NCBI GenBank assembly: GCA_011033025.1
Contig: WFMF01000035.1
Span: 124,001 to 188,000 of the forward strand
DNA from: Beroe forskalii
Lineage: Eukaryota; Ctenophora; Nuda; Beroida; Beroidae
DNA length: 64,000 bases
Direction: 5' to 3'
Below are positions 31,701 through 43,138 of this stretch, in pieces (position 1 is the stretch's first letter; each line of letters opens with the position of its first letter). The translations under genes were made by a program, and so were the position numbers. Below the pieces are notes generated by a model. That model saw only the letters and a program-made list of their open reading frames with translations, was not told the DNA's origin and ran no database searches.

Positions 31701-33779
31701 CGCCTAATTCCTACTTCTTTCTAGCTGGTCAATCTCTATTCTCAGAGACCTCTGTTTTCAGGAGCTGGTAAGGAGTCTCTGATTGTAGCTATAATCGCTA
31801 CAGTCCTTTCCATCATATTCACTATCATCATCTTCTGTGGTATCATCATGACAGGGAAGCCTGACAACTTCCAACCTTACCACGTGAGTTCTTCTGGTGC
31901 TTTCTGGAATTGGCCAGGTATTTCAAAGCCTGCTTAAAGTTAATTTATAAAAGTAGAAATATAAACATGAGTTATACCTTATCATCGTGGGAAATCATAC
32001 CAGAGTACCACTACCAGCAAAGCCTTTGATTCAACCGCCTATAACTCAGGTAACACCTAAATCTTGGTTTCTAAGTTTTGGGAAGTTCCTCTTTGCCTTT
32101 GGAGGACATTCAGCATTCCCAAACTTCCAAAAAGAAATGAAGAATCCAAGAAACTTTCCTGGATCTATTTTGATAGCTTTCGTGATCAAGTTGGTTCTTT
32201 ACATACCTCTTGGTGTCGTTGGAATGCTGTTCTTTGGGGATATGCTTCATGCCAATATTCTGAATAACATCAGCGGGGATCTTCAAGCTAATAGAAATTC
32301 CAAAAGGAGCCCATTGAGATCCTTAGGTGGTGAATTTGGTGAAATTTCATTGAATGGTGCTATGTCATGATCTCGGTTATGTTTTCATCCTCTAATACCA
32401 TGTAAAATGTAAATAGCTCTATATTATAGTCTTTAGACTCTCGGAATACCAAAGAACCTATATTTTCAGCTATCAACGTGTCAGTGCTGTTACTGGTTGC
32501 AGTACAAGCGATCATGTCTGCTACCATCCTTGGAAACCCCGTGGTTGTTATGATTGAGGGGGCAGTGAACACACCACCCGACAGTATGTTCATTTTACAT
32601 CTTAACAATGAATCTCTTATCATGCCACATACTCACATAGATCAGACATAGCTGGTAACCAGATTTCTTGTTGCCATACAGTTGGCTATAACAAGCATAC
32701 ACATTTTTCAGTTATGTGACGTTTCAGCTATAGGATTTTAAAAACTATCATCTAGATTCTGGAATTACCAACCCAATAATTATCACCATGGAGTTAAATT
32801 TCCAATAACGATGTGAAACTTCAGGGCTACTGGAATTACCAACCCAATAATTATCACCAGGGAGTTAAATTTCCAATAACGATGTGAAACTTCAGGGCTA
32901 ATTAGTTGGAAGCGAGTTCTAGTAAGATTCTGTAGTGTCTTGGGGGTTGTCATCATCTGTGAAGCTATACCAAGGTAAATTGCAAAATGGCCGACTGGCA
33001 CCTATCAGGTACTGATCAGCGATACCACCGATCATCGCCGATAAAAATGGACCTTCTTCTATTGGCGGTCAGGTGGTATCGGTGCCGATCTGCCCACGAT
33101 CGCCGTCGGCGAATTGCTCAAATTCCATCGGCGGTCATCAGCACCGATCACTCATGACTGGCGCTGATGTAACGCCGATGAGCGCCGAGTCGGCGATTTT
33201 TCAATGTTCATTTGTCAATTTTTCGTGATCCTAACTTACAATTCACTTTAACGTACAATTTACTGTCAAAGTTTTCAAGAAATGTTATTGTTTAACATAA
33301 GGATGTTCTTTCCATCGACTTAATTGTCTGCTCATCTGTGCTGCAGGTTTGACCTCATAATGGCACTAATTGGTGGCACTACCATTAACACAGCAGTCTT
33401 TATTCTGCCTTGTCTATTCCACATGAAGCTGGCGAAGAATGATCAGTGGCACAAGATGAAGATAAATATCGTGATCACAGTTATATCTTCTCTTGGGAAA
33501 ACCTTATTCAAAACTATAATTTATTTTTGGTTTGGTTTCACATTGTCGGTTAAGCAAATGGAAATCTTGTACACAATTACCTTTTCTTTTGGATCATGGC
33601 CACATTCAAATTAATTAAAGGTAATAATTGTACCTATTTTTGTATCCACTGCAGTATTTTTTTATCAAAATGAAATATTTCAGATATCATTTGACATCAT
33701 GGCAATCATATTTGGTGTAGTTGCTGGCTGTGTGTGTACTTATGCTTCTATTGCTCATATTGTGGAAGCATATCAATAA
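25744..33779 (+). CDS. Aa_trans amino-acid transporter (SLC32/36-like), copy 2 with 3' end
   Basis: Multi-pass amino-acid/proton transporter of the Aa_trans family. Exons: 25744-25861, 26031-26117 (FIVGEMTGSGIL), 27032-27152, 29809-29884, 30091-onward (LIGGCCAYILIAAQ), 30344-30422, 31762-31883, 32050-32287 (FAFGGHSAFPNFQKEM), 32470-32583 (INVSVLLLVAVQ), 33347-33479 (FDLIMALIGGTTINT, a family hallmark) and 33684-33779 (FGVVAGCVCTYASIAHIVEA, stop TAA). Problems: no GT donor follows exon 1 (CAAAGAGTG instead), none follows 32287 (CTAATA), the end of the 30091 exon is uncertain, and I find no exon for the helix between 32583 and 33347, where phases also disagree. Exon 3's acceptor lies at the end of a 19-unit array of itself. 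The first coding exon was not found. Probably the parental gene; whether it is intact depends on the odd splice edges. Confidence 0.75.
26394..27060 (+). repeat. 35-bp array repeating the exon 3 splice acceptor and exon start, 19 units
   Basis: Each unit is the acceptor TGTTTCAG plus the first 27 bases of transporter exon 3 (GTGTTCCTCAAGCC...). The marker GTTCCTCAA occurs 19 times, from 26406 to 27034, spaced 35 except for one 32-base and one 36-base unit. Copy 1 has a single unit at 8101. The unit has no stop in any frame. Acceptors of units 3, 6, 9, 12, 15, 16 and 19 keep the transporter frame; the rest shift it. Confidence 0.95.
27520..29442. mobile_element. 1.9-kb non-autonomous DNA transposon with TTAA target duplication
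   Basis: Starts AGGACGAGTGTACTTAAAAT and ends with the inverse, AAGTACACCCGTCCT, with TTAA at 27516-27519 and 29443-29446. The empty site is intact in copy 1 (8562). TTAA is the piggyBac target, but the termini do not begin CCC, so the superfamily is open. No transposase ORF. The interior holds an inverted repeat (about 28084-28318 against 28585-28748) built from GGATCCATTG/TGTCCAATGG repeats; ORFs there are palindrome artefacts. Confidence 0.85.
28084..28748. repeat. GGATCCATTG-type repeats in inverted arms inside the transposon
   Basis: Runs of ATGGATCCATTGTGTCCA and its variants, many containing self-complementary GGATCC or CCATTGG cores. The outer parts (about 160-230 bases) are imperfect reverse complements, so each strand reads similar peptides from both sides. 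Confidence 0.85.
30512..31704. mobile_element. 1.2-kb non-autonomous DNA transposon, PIF/Harbinger-like
   Basis: About 50-bp terminal inverted repeats: left GGCGCCCGTAACGTTCGTCG followed by GTCGATCGATTGGAATTGG; the right end is the near-perfect inverse, ending CGTTACTGGCGCC. TAA flanks both ends (30509-30511 and 31705-31707), a 3-bp target duplication of the TWA type used by PIF/Harbinger elements. Copy 1 lacks the insertion near 9570. No transposase ORF. Confidence 0.8.
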
Positions 33780-34422
33780 CCCTATAAGACAGTAAGAAGG
33801 CATGAAGCTCTCAATGGTTCTGGAGTTCTATGGAGCTCGGACTTTGAAGACTTATACCTAATTGGAAGATTCATGTTCTTGTATGATGTGTAGAATCATT
33901 TTTATAGTTCTTAAGAATTTTTCTCGGTCAAGATGTTGATCATTATTTGTATAAAAGCAAAATCCTAGGGCAGAAAACATTGTGGAAAAAGAATGGTTCA
34001 AAATTCTATTTCGTTGAGTTGTGAATGGAAATCTTTTAGAATCATGATTATATGACGTTATGATATTTTATTACTTCGTATGCTCGAACTATGATTGTGT
34101 TGTCTTATTATGACGGTCGCGGTGGCTCGTCATCCCAGAATGCAACTCATGATTGTCTCAAACACAGCAAGAAACAGGGATAGTTTCAAAAACACAGGAA
34201 AAATGTCATTGTTACATTCACTACTGCAACTCAATAGAGAAGACATAGGCCATTGCCTTTCAAGCTTATGACGTTTTTCAAAAATCAGAAAATGTCTGAT
34301 TAGATCTCAGCTTGATTTATAATTCATCTTAAAGTAAATAAAAATCATTTCTGTCAATTCTGGATTCTGGTAGATTCTGGTAAATTCTGGTTTGTACATC
34401 AAAAACGACAATCTACCATGCT
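33780..34422. other. Spacer between convergent transporter and ETS gene
   Basis: Contains the presumed 3' UTRs of both converging genes. A candidate AATAAA for the transporter lies at about 34338. No other gene seen. Confidence 0.5.
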
Positions 34423-36397
34423 TTACGGTACATTGCCAGAGTTATTTGGCCTGGATTCCGATTTGAGAGCTGCCTCACTGAAACTGTAGACAAATCTTCC
34501 CATGCCCTGGCGCCTCTTCAGGATGTTACGACTGTAGTAGTACCTGAAAATATTCTGACTTGAAATGATTAAATTTTGTAGGAAGTGATCTGTTAGGATC
34601 AATAAATCAATAAGGATGGTTTCTGGAGAGAATGATACCAACAGAGCAAGTAGATATTTAACGAAATTACTGAAAATCAAAGAGACAATCATGGATTTAT
34701 CTAATATCTGTATAGAAGTAGTTACCTGAGGGCTCTGCATAGACTGTCAACGTTGATTCCTCCTCGCCCTTTGTATTCTGTCCACAGCTTTGCAACCTGG
34801 TTAATATGGATTTAAATATATAAAGGATGCCTTGTATTTCTAGCTGGGAATAAAAACTTAACAAACTTATGGTTACAATAATCTAATAATAATAAGTTTG
34901 TTGATAATCATCTTATTCCAACGACTGAGGGACGCTCTACCTGCTGTGGGTCAGTGAGTATGAACTCTGGTGGTCTCTCTGTCCAGGTGATACACGTCTC
35001 TGCAGGGTCCCTTATCAGCTGGAGGAGAAACTGCCACAGATAAAGCTTCTTAGAACCAGTCTTACCATTCCCAGGGTCCGTGCCTTCTTCAACATCTGGA
35101 ATAATATGTTTTGTTAGTTTGTCACAATGGATTACAGAGTTTATTTTTAAAAAACCCTCAAATAGTAAGGTAAAAAAACGTTTTTAAGATGTAAATGAAA
35201 CCTTCCCATAGTATTGGTAGTTATAAAGTTTGATCTTCTTCAAATCACCTTCATATCTGTGTGTCTCTGGACAGGAGCTGGGTGGACGACTGTCCTTGTC
35301 TTCTCCTCCTCCTTCCTCCCCCTGATCTTCCTCATTGTCTTCGTTATCATGCTCACTGTCGGATTCAGTGCTCTCTGAACTCGTTGTGGTGTCCTCAAAC
35401 CTCTCCTCCATCATGTTGTACGATATTGAATCGTTTTGTAAGGTCAATCTCACTTGCATAACATAGCCATATTACTGGGTTGTAAAGAATCCGTTATAAT
35501 GATGGGAAGATATGTTGAACAATAAGTCAACCAAATTTATTATTGGAATCTATGTAGGAAAAGGATGATCAAATATTTGGCTTTCTTAGTAACTGCAGGC
35601 ATACCAGGGTGAAGCTGCGCATATAGGATGTCTCCAGAGTAAGGGAAAATACTGTTGAATAGCTCGCCACTAGTTGAGAAGTCAGCGGGAATACTTCGAG
35701 GTAACTCCGACATCAGACCTCCAGACCGGTGGATGTCAAAGTTTTCTAAAAGCTCCTGGAGTCTTTCCTGCAGATTTGGTTTTTTCATTATGATAACCGG
35801 TTTTGCATTCATGATCAGCTTTCATCATATCTTTGCTATCGATCATTTTTATAAGTTTATAGGAAACCTCTGATTTTCTAATTTCATGAAATGTTACCGT
35901 ACCTGTAGCTCTGTGTCGAGTGGCTCAGCTGAACTTGGACCACCAATGCCAATCCCACCCATAGTTCCCCCACCACACATGTTATCTGGATTATAGCAAT
36001 CTGGTTCCTCCTTGATCTGTACATTTTCAGCAGTTGGAGGCTGCTCACTGGTTGTCTGGAAGATAGGTTGGTTTACAATACAACTCGATATTGTGGAGGA
36101 ATCTTTGATTTCACAATTTTTGATCCTTCTCCGCAATGCATATGTCTCTGAAGTTTATTTGTCAACTTCTAAACGCAAGAAAAGAAATTGACGGCCAGGT
36201 TTTTGTAAAGATATAAATTTGCAGGGATAAATATATTATTTTCCTAATAGAAGTAAATAACCCACCTGATCTAGTTCAATGTCTGAGAGAAGGGATGAAA
36301 TAGAGGGCAGCATCAGTAGGATGTTCAGTTCCGACTGCTCTGATGTCAGCTGGTTTATGTAGATAGGCTCTTCTGATTTGACATAGTAAGGCACCAT
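34423..36397 (-). CDS. ETS-domain transcription factor, seven exons
   Basis: Exons 36266-36397, 35903-36055, 35605-35767, 35249-35452, 34941-35095, 34726-34796 and 34423-34543 join in phase with GT-AG borders, giving about 332 residues. The last three exons encode a complete ETS DNA-binding domain: KKLYLWQFLLQLI, CITWTERPPEFILTD, VAKLWTEYKGRGG, then the recognition helix LCRALRYYYSRNIL and MGRFVYSF. The domain is C-terminal with about 15 residues after it. The N-terminal part is acidic/serine-rich with VQIKEEP, a SUMO-type psi-K-x-E site, and an Asp/Glu-rich stretch in exon 4. I see no Pointed domain. GRGGINVDS replaces the usual N-K/R-P-x-M-x-Y before the recognition helix, so subfamily (ELF, SPI or other) is unassigned. 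The first coding exon could lie upstream, because the ATG at 36397 closely follows an acceptor. Confidence 0.88.
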
Positions 36398-39203
36398 TTT
36401 TACCTGGTCATCAAAGGGTCAATAAGTTAGATGGATCAGATTTTTTTAAAAAGAGATTGCAGTTCAAAAGGTTCGGTTTTCAATTGAGACTGTTTATCCT
36501 TAGAATAATCACCTACAAAATAAAGTAAAAAAATCGACAAAGCAAATTCTCAAGTATCAACCAAAGACTTTGGAGCAAAGTTATAATATCCGAGTATTTG
36601 TGACAAATCCTAAAATCAAAGTTCTTTATATGGAGAACATAATTACATCCAAACTAGAATTTTAAATTATTAAAAGCTGACGAATTTGTAAGATATTGAG
36701 CTGGTGGTGGAACCTAATATATTTCCATTTGGAGTAATCATTATATGAATCGCATACATAAACCCGAATGGAGGACTATGAATCGTGTTCAAAGTACTGT
36801 CTTTGACGTATCATGCTAACGTATGCTCCAAGATAATGTCAAGACACCACACGAAGCAATCTTTATACCTTATTAAGAACTCCTATATACTATCTCAGGC
36901 TAGCAAATTATTTAACCTTGCAATCATAGTATAGGAATTGTAAAACCGAGCTCATTTGGGTAAAATATAATATGGGTGGCTCAGACAGACATATATAGAT
37001 AATATGCCAAAGTGGGAATTTCAGAATATATCAAAGTTATTAACAAACAGATTAACTGATTTCGTAGATTATTTATCACAAGGGCGTCGTCACTCATTAG
37101 AACTTCTGATTATGGTAGACGGCTCAAAGAATTATGAATTCAGCTCATAACTTCACAATTATAGTCATAGAATGCTTTGCAGAGTTAAATTCACAGGTCT
37201 TACATGGTGGGCGCCGCCCTCGCTGGTCCATCCCCCTTCTAGTAGTAGTAGAAGACATGCTGTTACTTTTACGTTGAGAAGGGCAAAAAACTAATTTTTA
37301 GTCACTTCAATTTACCATGAAAAGTGCAAAAATGTAATTGTTTGTATTGCTGATACAACCAAAATGAGTGTCAGAAACGAAGATAAGGTCGTACTTTGGG
37401 GCAAAGTCCTATTTATGCATAATGCCGATTCGGCGCCGACAAGTGCCGATTCGACGCATATAGGGGCCTTTATTTCTTTCATAGACGCCGATCCAGCACC
37501 GATTTTTGTCACCGCTTATAGGTACCTATAGGCGGTAAAAACGTAGGCGCTAATAAAGGGTCGATAAGCGCTCGAAGCGCCGATATGCGGTGCATAATTG
37601 CATATACGCTTATCAGCGCCTATAGGCGCCGACAATCGCCGATAACTTTTCGACGCCTATAAAGGATTAGGCGCCTATATTAAACGGTGACGAAAATATG
37701 CGCTTGTTGGCGCCGGATCGGCGATTTGTGTAAATAGGATTTTGCCAACTTTGGAGCATTATCATATCTGCAGGTACGTGCAGCTGAGATTGAGAACCTG
37801 AAATTTGGAAACTATTTGAGATATATTATCGAAATTAACTACTAGGGAACATAATATTATGGTAGGAACATGTTTTAAGTTTGTTCAATTAAATTACTGA
37901 AGGCCATAATTTGAATTGATTGGTCAATTGGACCTTCAAGATCAGTACGTCCATCAAGAAAGCTATATAATCACATGAATGCGGTCTGAATGGGGAACAA
38001 AATAGAAAAAAAATCTACCAAGCTATAACCAAAAGATCAAACATTTCTGCCACGTTTCAACCGAGACAGCAACACACGCAATCATGTGCTCATGAACTCA
38101 CGAAATACCCCAGCAAAATCTCAAGTCTGGCAGATTAAATAATTAACGTCAGGTTCTCGTGGTGCTCTTATAAAACATGCCCATGCCCACTTCTTTAAAA
38201 GCGCAGTTAAGCGGTGTGTGACGCTCGACTTCGTGATCAAATGGGTGCCAGGACGTATAGTTGCCATATATGTAACAGAGCGAAAACAGGAATCGCGAAT
38301 GTAGCTTTTATAGGCATGCATTATGAAGTTCTGAAGGAATAGCGAATATATACAGACTATCATTAGTGGGCGTTTCTCTTGTATTAGGAACTGCCATTCC
38401 TTTTAATTTTATACTTACTATAAACTAAATATAGAAATTTACAAAATTAAGCTCTAACTCATATTATGGCACGCTTCACCTAACCCATACTGAACTACCA
38501 GTTCAATGTTCATTATTTATTTCTATGATTGAGAAGTCAAAGACTTGTAGGGGCATGAATTTGGGAAATTTCACAGAATTTTATTTTTTCAAATTAATTT
38601 TCAACGTCCATTTGACGTAAATCAAGAAACTTAGAAATGAAAAAGTACATTTTATAAATGATAAAATTGAATATTTACAGTATATGAACTTCCTACAATT
38701 CCAAAATTCAATTTCTAGTAACAACTTTAGTCATATATCAAAGATAGAGCCTAAATGAATTTCAGTCAATACTCAAACAATTGAGTAGCTATAGCAGTGG
38801 ACTATCATCATCTAGATGCTTAGATGCAGATATGAATTGAATCTATCGAATCTGTTATCACAGATCAATTTGGTCATAATAAAGAATTAGATCCAGTGGA
38901 CCAATTTTCAAAGTAAGTTATAATCCAAGGGATATTATACTTATTTTCGTGCATCATTAAGGGTAGATAAAATAAAAACTGATTAGATCAATAACTCATT
39001 ATAACTCAATTAACTTCTAGATTAACTTCTATTAACTATTCACTAAATCACTATGAGGCCTACTTCAATAAAATGGAGCTCATTGATAACTATATTCAGC
39101 CCCAAATAATCTGTCCTTTGGATTCCTTCAAGATCCGAAAGTTTGAACCTTCTGCCTAAGCATAATTGAACGGCTATAGGGAGCTAAAGGTGTTGCATCT
39201 TAT
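36398..39203. other. 2.8-kb spacer
   Basis: AT-rich, apart from the inverted-repeat element at 37400-37746. It should contain the promoter of the ETS gene and the 3' UTR of the next gene. No further gene seen. Confidence 0.5.
37400..37746. mobile_element. 347-bp MITE-like palindromic element
   Basis: Left end GGCAAAGTCCTATTTA and right end TAAATAGGATTTTGCC are near-perfect inverted repeats. Inside, GGCGCC/CGCCGAT/TATAGGCGCC motifs repeat in both orientations. No ORF; the flanking target duplication is unclear. Confidence 0.7.
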
Positions 39204-42200
39204 TCATATTTGAGTCTTGCTCCTCGGAAAACTGTACATAAGTTCTGGATCTGGCTCAGTTACCCAGGGCCCAAAACCTTTCATCATGTCTGGGCTTTCC
39301 AACTTTCTTTTGTTTTTCGAACCTTTCTTCCCTTTTTTGTGCTGATTACTTTGAACTGATTTCCTGTGTTTGTTGGACCGGGATGATTTGGGGTTTTCTC
39401 CAACTCTGGGAATCAAGTGTGTCTTTGCTCTGAGATGGTTGTATCGTACCTGAATGATAGAGCATTTAGCTAATATCACAAGCATTATATTAAAGTAGTA
39501 GGTACTCCAGCAATCAAAACTGTAGCAAAGAGTTTGATTTTGTAGATTATGGTTGAAAAATATTTAAATATTTGTTTCATATCTCGTTGTGGTGACATCA
39601 GAAAGAGGAATATAAATTGAAGTGGACAGATCATAACTTTTATGAGGAATCATTCTGCAAGCAGATCAAATTCATGCATAATATGCCTACAAGATGTGAC
39701 CTGATTTAAGTCAGCTTCTTCAAGCAAATAAGAAAGGGAAGTGGAAAGGTGATGACTATTTATCTGGAATTATTTCAATGTATTCTTGTGGGCAAATCGA
39801 GATCATGTTAGAGCTCAGATGTGCTTATTCTGGACCTAAAAAGTCTGCTGATTCAGAATAACATCATGAGAAAATTTGAAGCCCCTGTTTTCCCATGCTA
39901 CTGGCCGATTAGATTGAGAAGGTACAAAAAATCTTGCACAAATTCAAAGATTGACTTCCTGACATATGATTGGAAAATTGCATACAGGAGCATTCCCATC
40001 AGTTGCCATGAACTTCGTTAGCTGAGACACTAATGAAGACCTCTACATGCATTTTTCGTTGAATATCAAGAAAATTCTTGGATTTTAGAGCTAAAATCCC
40101 GCCAAATTTCTGGAAAAAGGTGTGTGTTTTTTTGCTACACCAGGCCTTAAGGAAGTCTTAGAACAGGACCTAGGTGGTCTGAACACTCAAATTTGATGGC
40201 AGGGACCTCATTAAACATATTTCAAGTCTTTGGACCACTTCCATTTATTGGTATGCAGAATTTTGGATAGACAATTACCCAAAATCGCAGTTTTATGAAA
40301 GTGACATTATCCTAGAATTGACGATTTTAAACACGTTTTAGGTTCCATAGGGTCACCACTGATAAGTTAGTGATGCTACTCACTGCAGTCACTTGAGACC
40401 CTCCTGCTCAGAATCATCCCATAGTAAGGCTTAAATAACACTTTGGAGATAATTATTGTCATTGAGATTTTGTGCAAGATTTTTTTGTACCTTCTCAAAC
40501 TAATCATTAGTAGCATTAGAAAAACAGGGTTTTCAAATTTTATCATGATGTTATTCTGAATCAGCAGACTTTTTAGGTCCAGAATAATCATATTTGAGCT
40601 CTAACATGATCTCGATTTGCCCACAAGAATACATTGAATTAATTCCAGATAATTAGTCATCACCCGTTATTTGCCATAAGCTTCGTTAATTCGAATGAAT
40701 GCAAGTGTATCATTTAATCAGAATGAAGATCACTGAACCCTTTCTGACTGCAATCAATCTGACTGTAAAGCACTGTGAGATCATGTGGCAGACTTAGAAT
40801 GATGTTATTAAATGGTTTTCAATGACAATGAACTAATGAATGGAACCTCAAAAGCTAATCTGGTACCTTTTGGCAGAGAAGAGGCCTTGGTTGCCTAGTT
40901 TCATATAGCTCAGTCACGGAGAATACTGATCTGTTATGTTTCACGAATGCTGAGTCTATTGTCGTGCAATCAGGAATCAGCACCTACAGAAATTTTGTTG
41001 CTGATTGCTGAATCGATTGAGGTTTAATTGTTGAATCGATTGAGGTTTTTTAGCTTTTATTACGTGTACCTATTCTATTTTTATGATTTCGTGATTTTGT
41101 TATTTCCCTAAATTTAATCTAGGGTGAGTTTGCCTTTCAGAGATTTATACCAGAAAACTCGGCAATATATTATCGAAAACTTTTTAGTTTTCAGTTTGGG
41201 GATGGATAGAAAGATGGCATGTGTTGTGGCAAACGGATATGAGCAGGTGTGACAAAATACAGTGATAGTTAGGAATTGGACGTGCCATAACAGACAAATG
41301 ATATTGTGCTCACTTGATAAATTTACCTCTTTGTCGGCGATTTGTTCCAGTATCGGACTCTGATACAGTTCACAAATCGGAGTGTTCTGTTTTGGCACAA
41401 TGGGGGTGGGTGGTCTGGGGCTCGGAGACAGTCCTTGCAGTGTCTCCTCATAGTCAAGGTGTTGGTCTTGGGCAGTCTTCTGAGTTTGCTCGGGCTTCGG
41501 GCTGTTAGTGATCTGAACCAAGTGAACTTGAGTTTGTTGCTGGATGGCTTGGACCTCCTGCTGAGTGATCTCTGCAGGACTGACACATTCAGGATGGTTG
41601 CCAGAGAGGCAAGGAGGACTCAGGCAGTCAGTTTGGTTATTGGATTGGTTGCTATGATGGGTACCCGGGTAACATGGTGGTGTTCCTTGTCGTCGGTCCC
41701 CATCTCGGATGATGTGAACCTAGGAAGATGAAGTTTTTCAAGTTTATTGATCATGTTTACTGATAACTATACTGGATGAATGCTAAAATCAGAAAGAAGA
41801 ATAGCCTTTACGAGCCAGGTCTTTCATAGGGACATTATAATAGTGCCCCTTTGAAAGACTTGGTGCACCTGGAAAAATCCCTGAGTTATGTTAACCGTGC
41901 CATCCAAAAACAAACAGCTGATGTATGATCATTCATCATGAAAAGCACATCCACATGAATATTTAAAGTATATAAAATTAAATGAAGTTAGTGGAAGGAA
42001 AATCGGGTTTGTGACTCACCAGCGTTACAATGGATGGCTCCAGCTGAAGTCTTCTTGTTGATTTTCCATCGCTTAAAATAGGAGGTTTCATTGCATTTGC
42101 AGGTTCCTTTTTTCTCAATATATTTCCCTGTCAATGAAGTATTTTAGTAAACAAAGAAAGTATAATTAAAACAGTTATAAATGCAGTTGGTTTGTCCAGT

Positions 42201-43138
42201 CTTCCACTACATTCCCACATGTTAATTCTTCCAGCAATAAAAATATTAACTTTCTGTGCTACCTTTTCTATAGCTTGAGCCTGTCGTGTCAGTATAGAGT
42301 CCACACTGCCAGCTGAATCAAGCTCAGTTCTAGAAAACTTTGATTTGTTGAAGGCCCTGTGTCTTCCACTGCTATTCCTGGGCACAGTTTCATTTTCGTT
42401 AGATGGGCTCATAGGGATAAATTCATGGTTACAGCAACAGAACTGAAGCCGCAGTTAAACATTCTTCATGTATCTCCAATTCATGAAAATCTGCTAGGCC
42501 TCTATGCCTTATAGGCCCGTTTGCAATGCTAGGCCTCTATATCTGCTAGGACTCTAACATGGACCTAACTCAAATCAGGAAACCTGGATAGTGGATACCT
42601 ACCTCAGAGTAAGTCGGCTGAGATGTTGATCAAGAAGATCGTTCACTGAGATGCTCTTCACATTCCCTGAATTCTTTTCAATAAACCGGACTCCATCCAC
42701 ACCCGTACTGATATGTACTCGTCTATTTTGAGAGGACTGAAATGACCTGGTGTGAAAGGAATGAAAAATAGCACGGATCAGTTTTCTTTAAAATATTTCC
42801 TTACTTTTGAAAAGAGAGGAGAAAATCCAGATACATGCAGTGGAAAACGCTCATGAGAAACTTTAAACTCAAAATCCGAAGGTATCATATACTTATAACT
42901 TTCCACAAAGAGCTTACACTTGAAATACCTTTAAAAATATTTCCTTGTGTTTGACATTTACCTTACTATTGTTATTTCCTGACCGCTGGGTGTATGCCCC
43001 ATTCCGCATGTGGTTCCCCTCAATGTCGAAGTAGTGTTTGTAGGTAACAGCGTTGGGGTTGAAGTTGGAGAAGTAGGGTAGAGTTCGTGGGATGGAGTAT
43101 CGGGAACAGTGTTTGTCGGAATCTGTCAGCATCACCAT
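39204..43138 (-). CDS. Unidentified seven-exon protein, about 429 residues
   Basis: Exons 42962-43138, 42603-42736, 42263-42377, 42020-42127, 41327-41719, 40867-40983 and 39204-39449 join with canonical borders and consistent phases. The ATG at 43138 has a good CACCATGG context and the stop is at 39204. I do not recognise the family. The N-terminus reads PRTLPYFSNFNPNAVTYKHY; exon 2 has RRVHISTGVDGVRFIEK and SISVNDLLDQHLSRL; exon 3 ends in a short helix (RQAQAIEK); exon 5 is Gln/Pro/Ser-rich and probably disordered; the last exon is very basic (KHRKSVQSNQHKKGKKG) and ends GFGPWVTEPDPELMYSF. The FSxxNPxxV patch faintly recalls the TBATA/SPATIAL family, but I give that low weight. No signal peptide or membrane segment. 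Confidence 0.8.
39748..40666. repeat. Foldback inverted repeat inside intron 6 of the 429-residue gene
   Basis: About 39748-39960 (from GGTGATGACTATTTATCTGG) is imperfectly reverse-complementary to about 40430-40666 (to CCAGATAATTAGTCATCACC), separated by roughly 470 bases of unrelated sequence. Both arms read the same short peptide (ILDLKSLLIQNNIM) on opposite strands. Likely a non-autonomous transposon with long inverted ends. Confidence 0.75.

Larger units (their letters stand above)
23245..33334. repeat. Segmental duplication, copy 2
   Basis: Direct-orientation counterpart of 4440-11148. It is about 3.4 kb longer, mainly from a 1923-bp TTAA insertion, a 1193-bp TAA insertion, a roughly 0.63-kb 35-bp array and extra palindromic repeat, while its minisatellite is shorter. 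The breakpoint at 33334 lies 12 bases before the acceptor of the next transporter exon, so this copy keeps the original 3' end of the gene. Confidence 0.9.

Noticed and set aside
39821-40591. A gene encoding the ILDLKSLLIQNN peptide found on both strands
   Set aside because: The two ORFs are arms of an inverted repeat inside an intron; no further coding signature.
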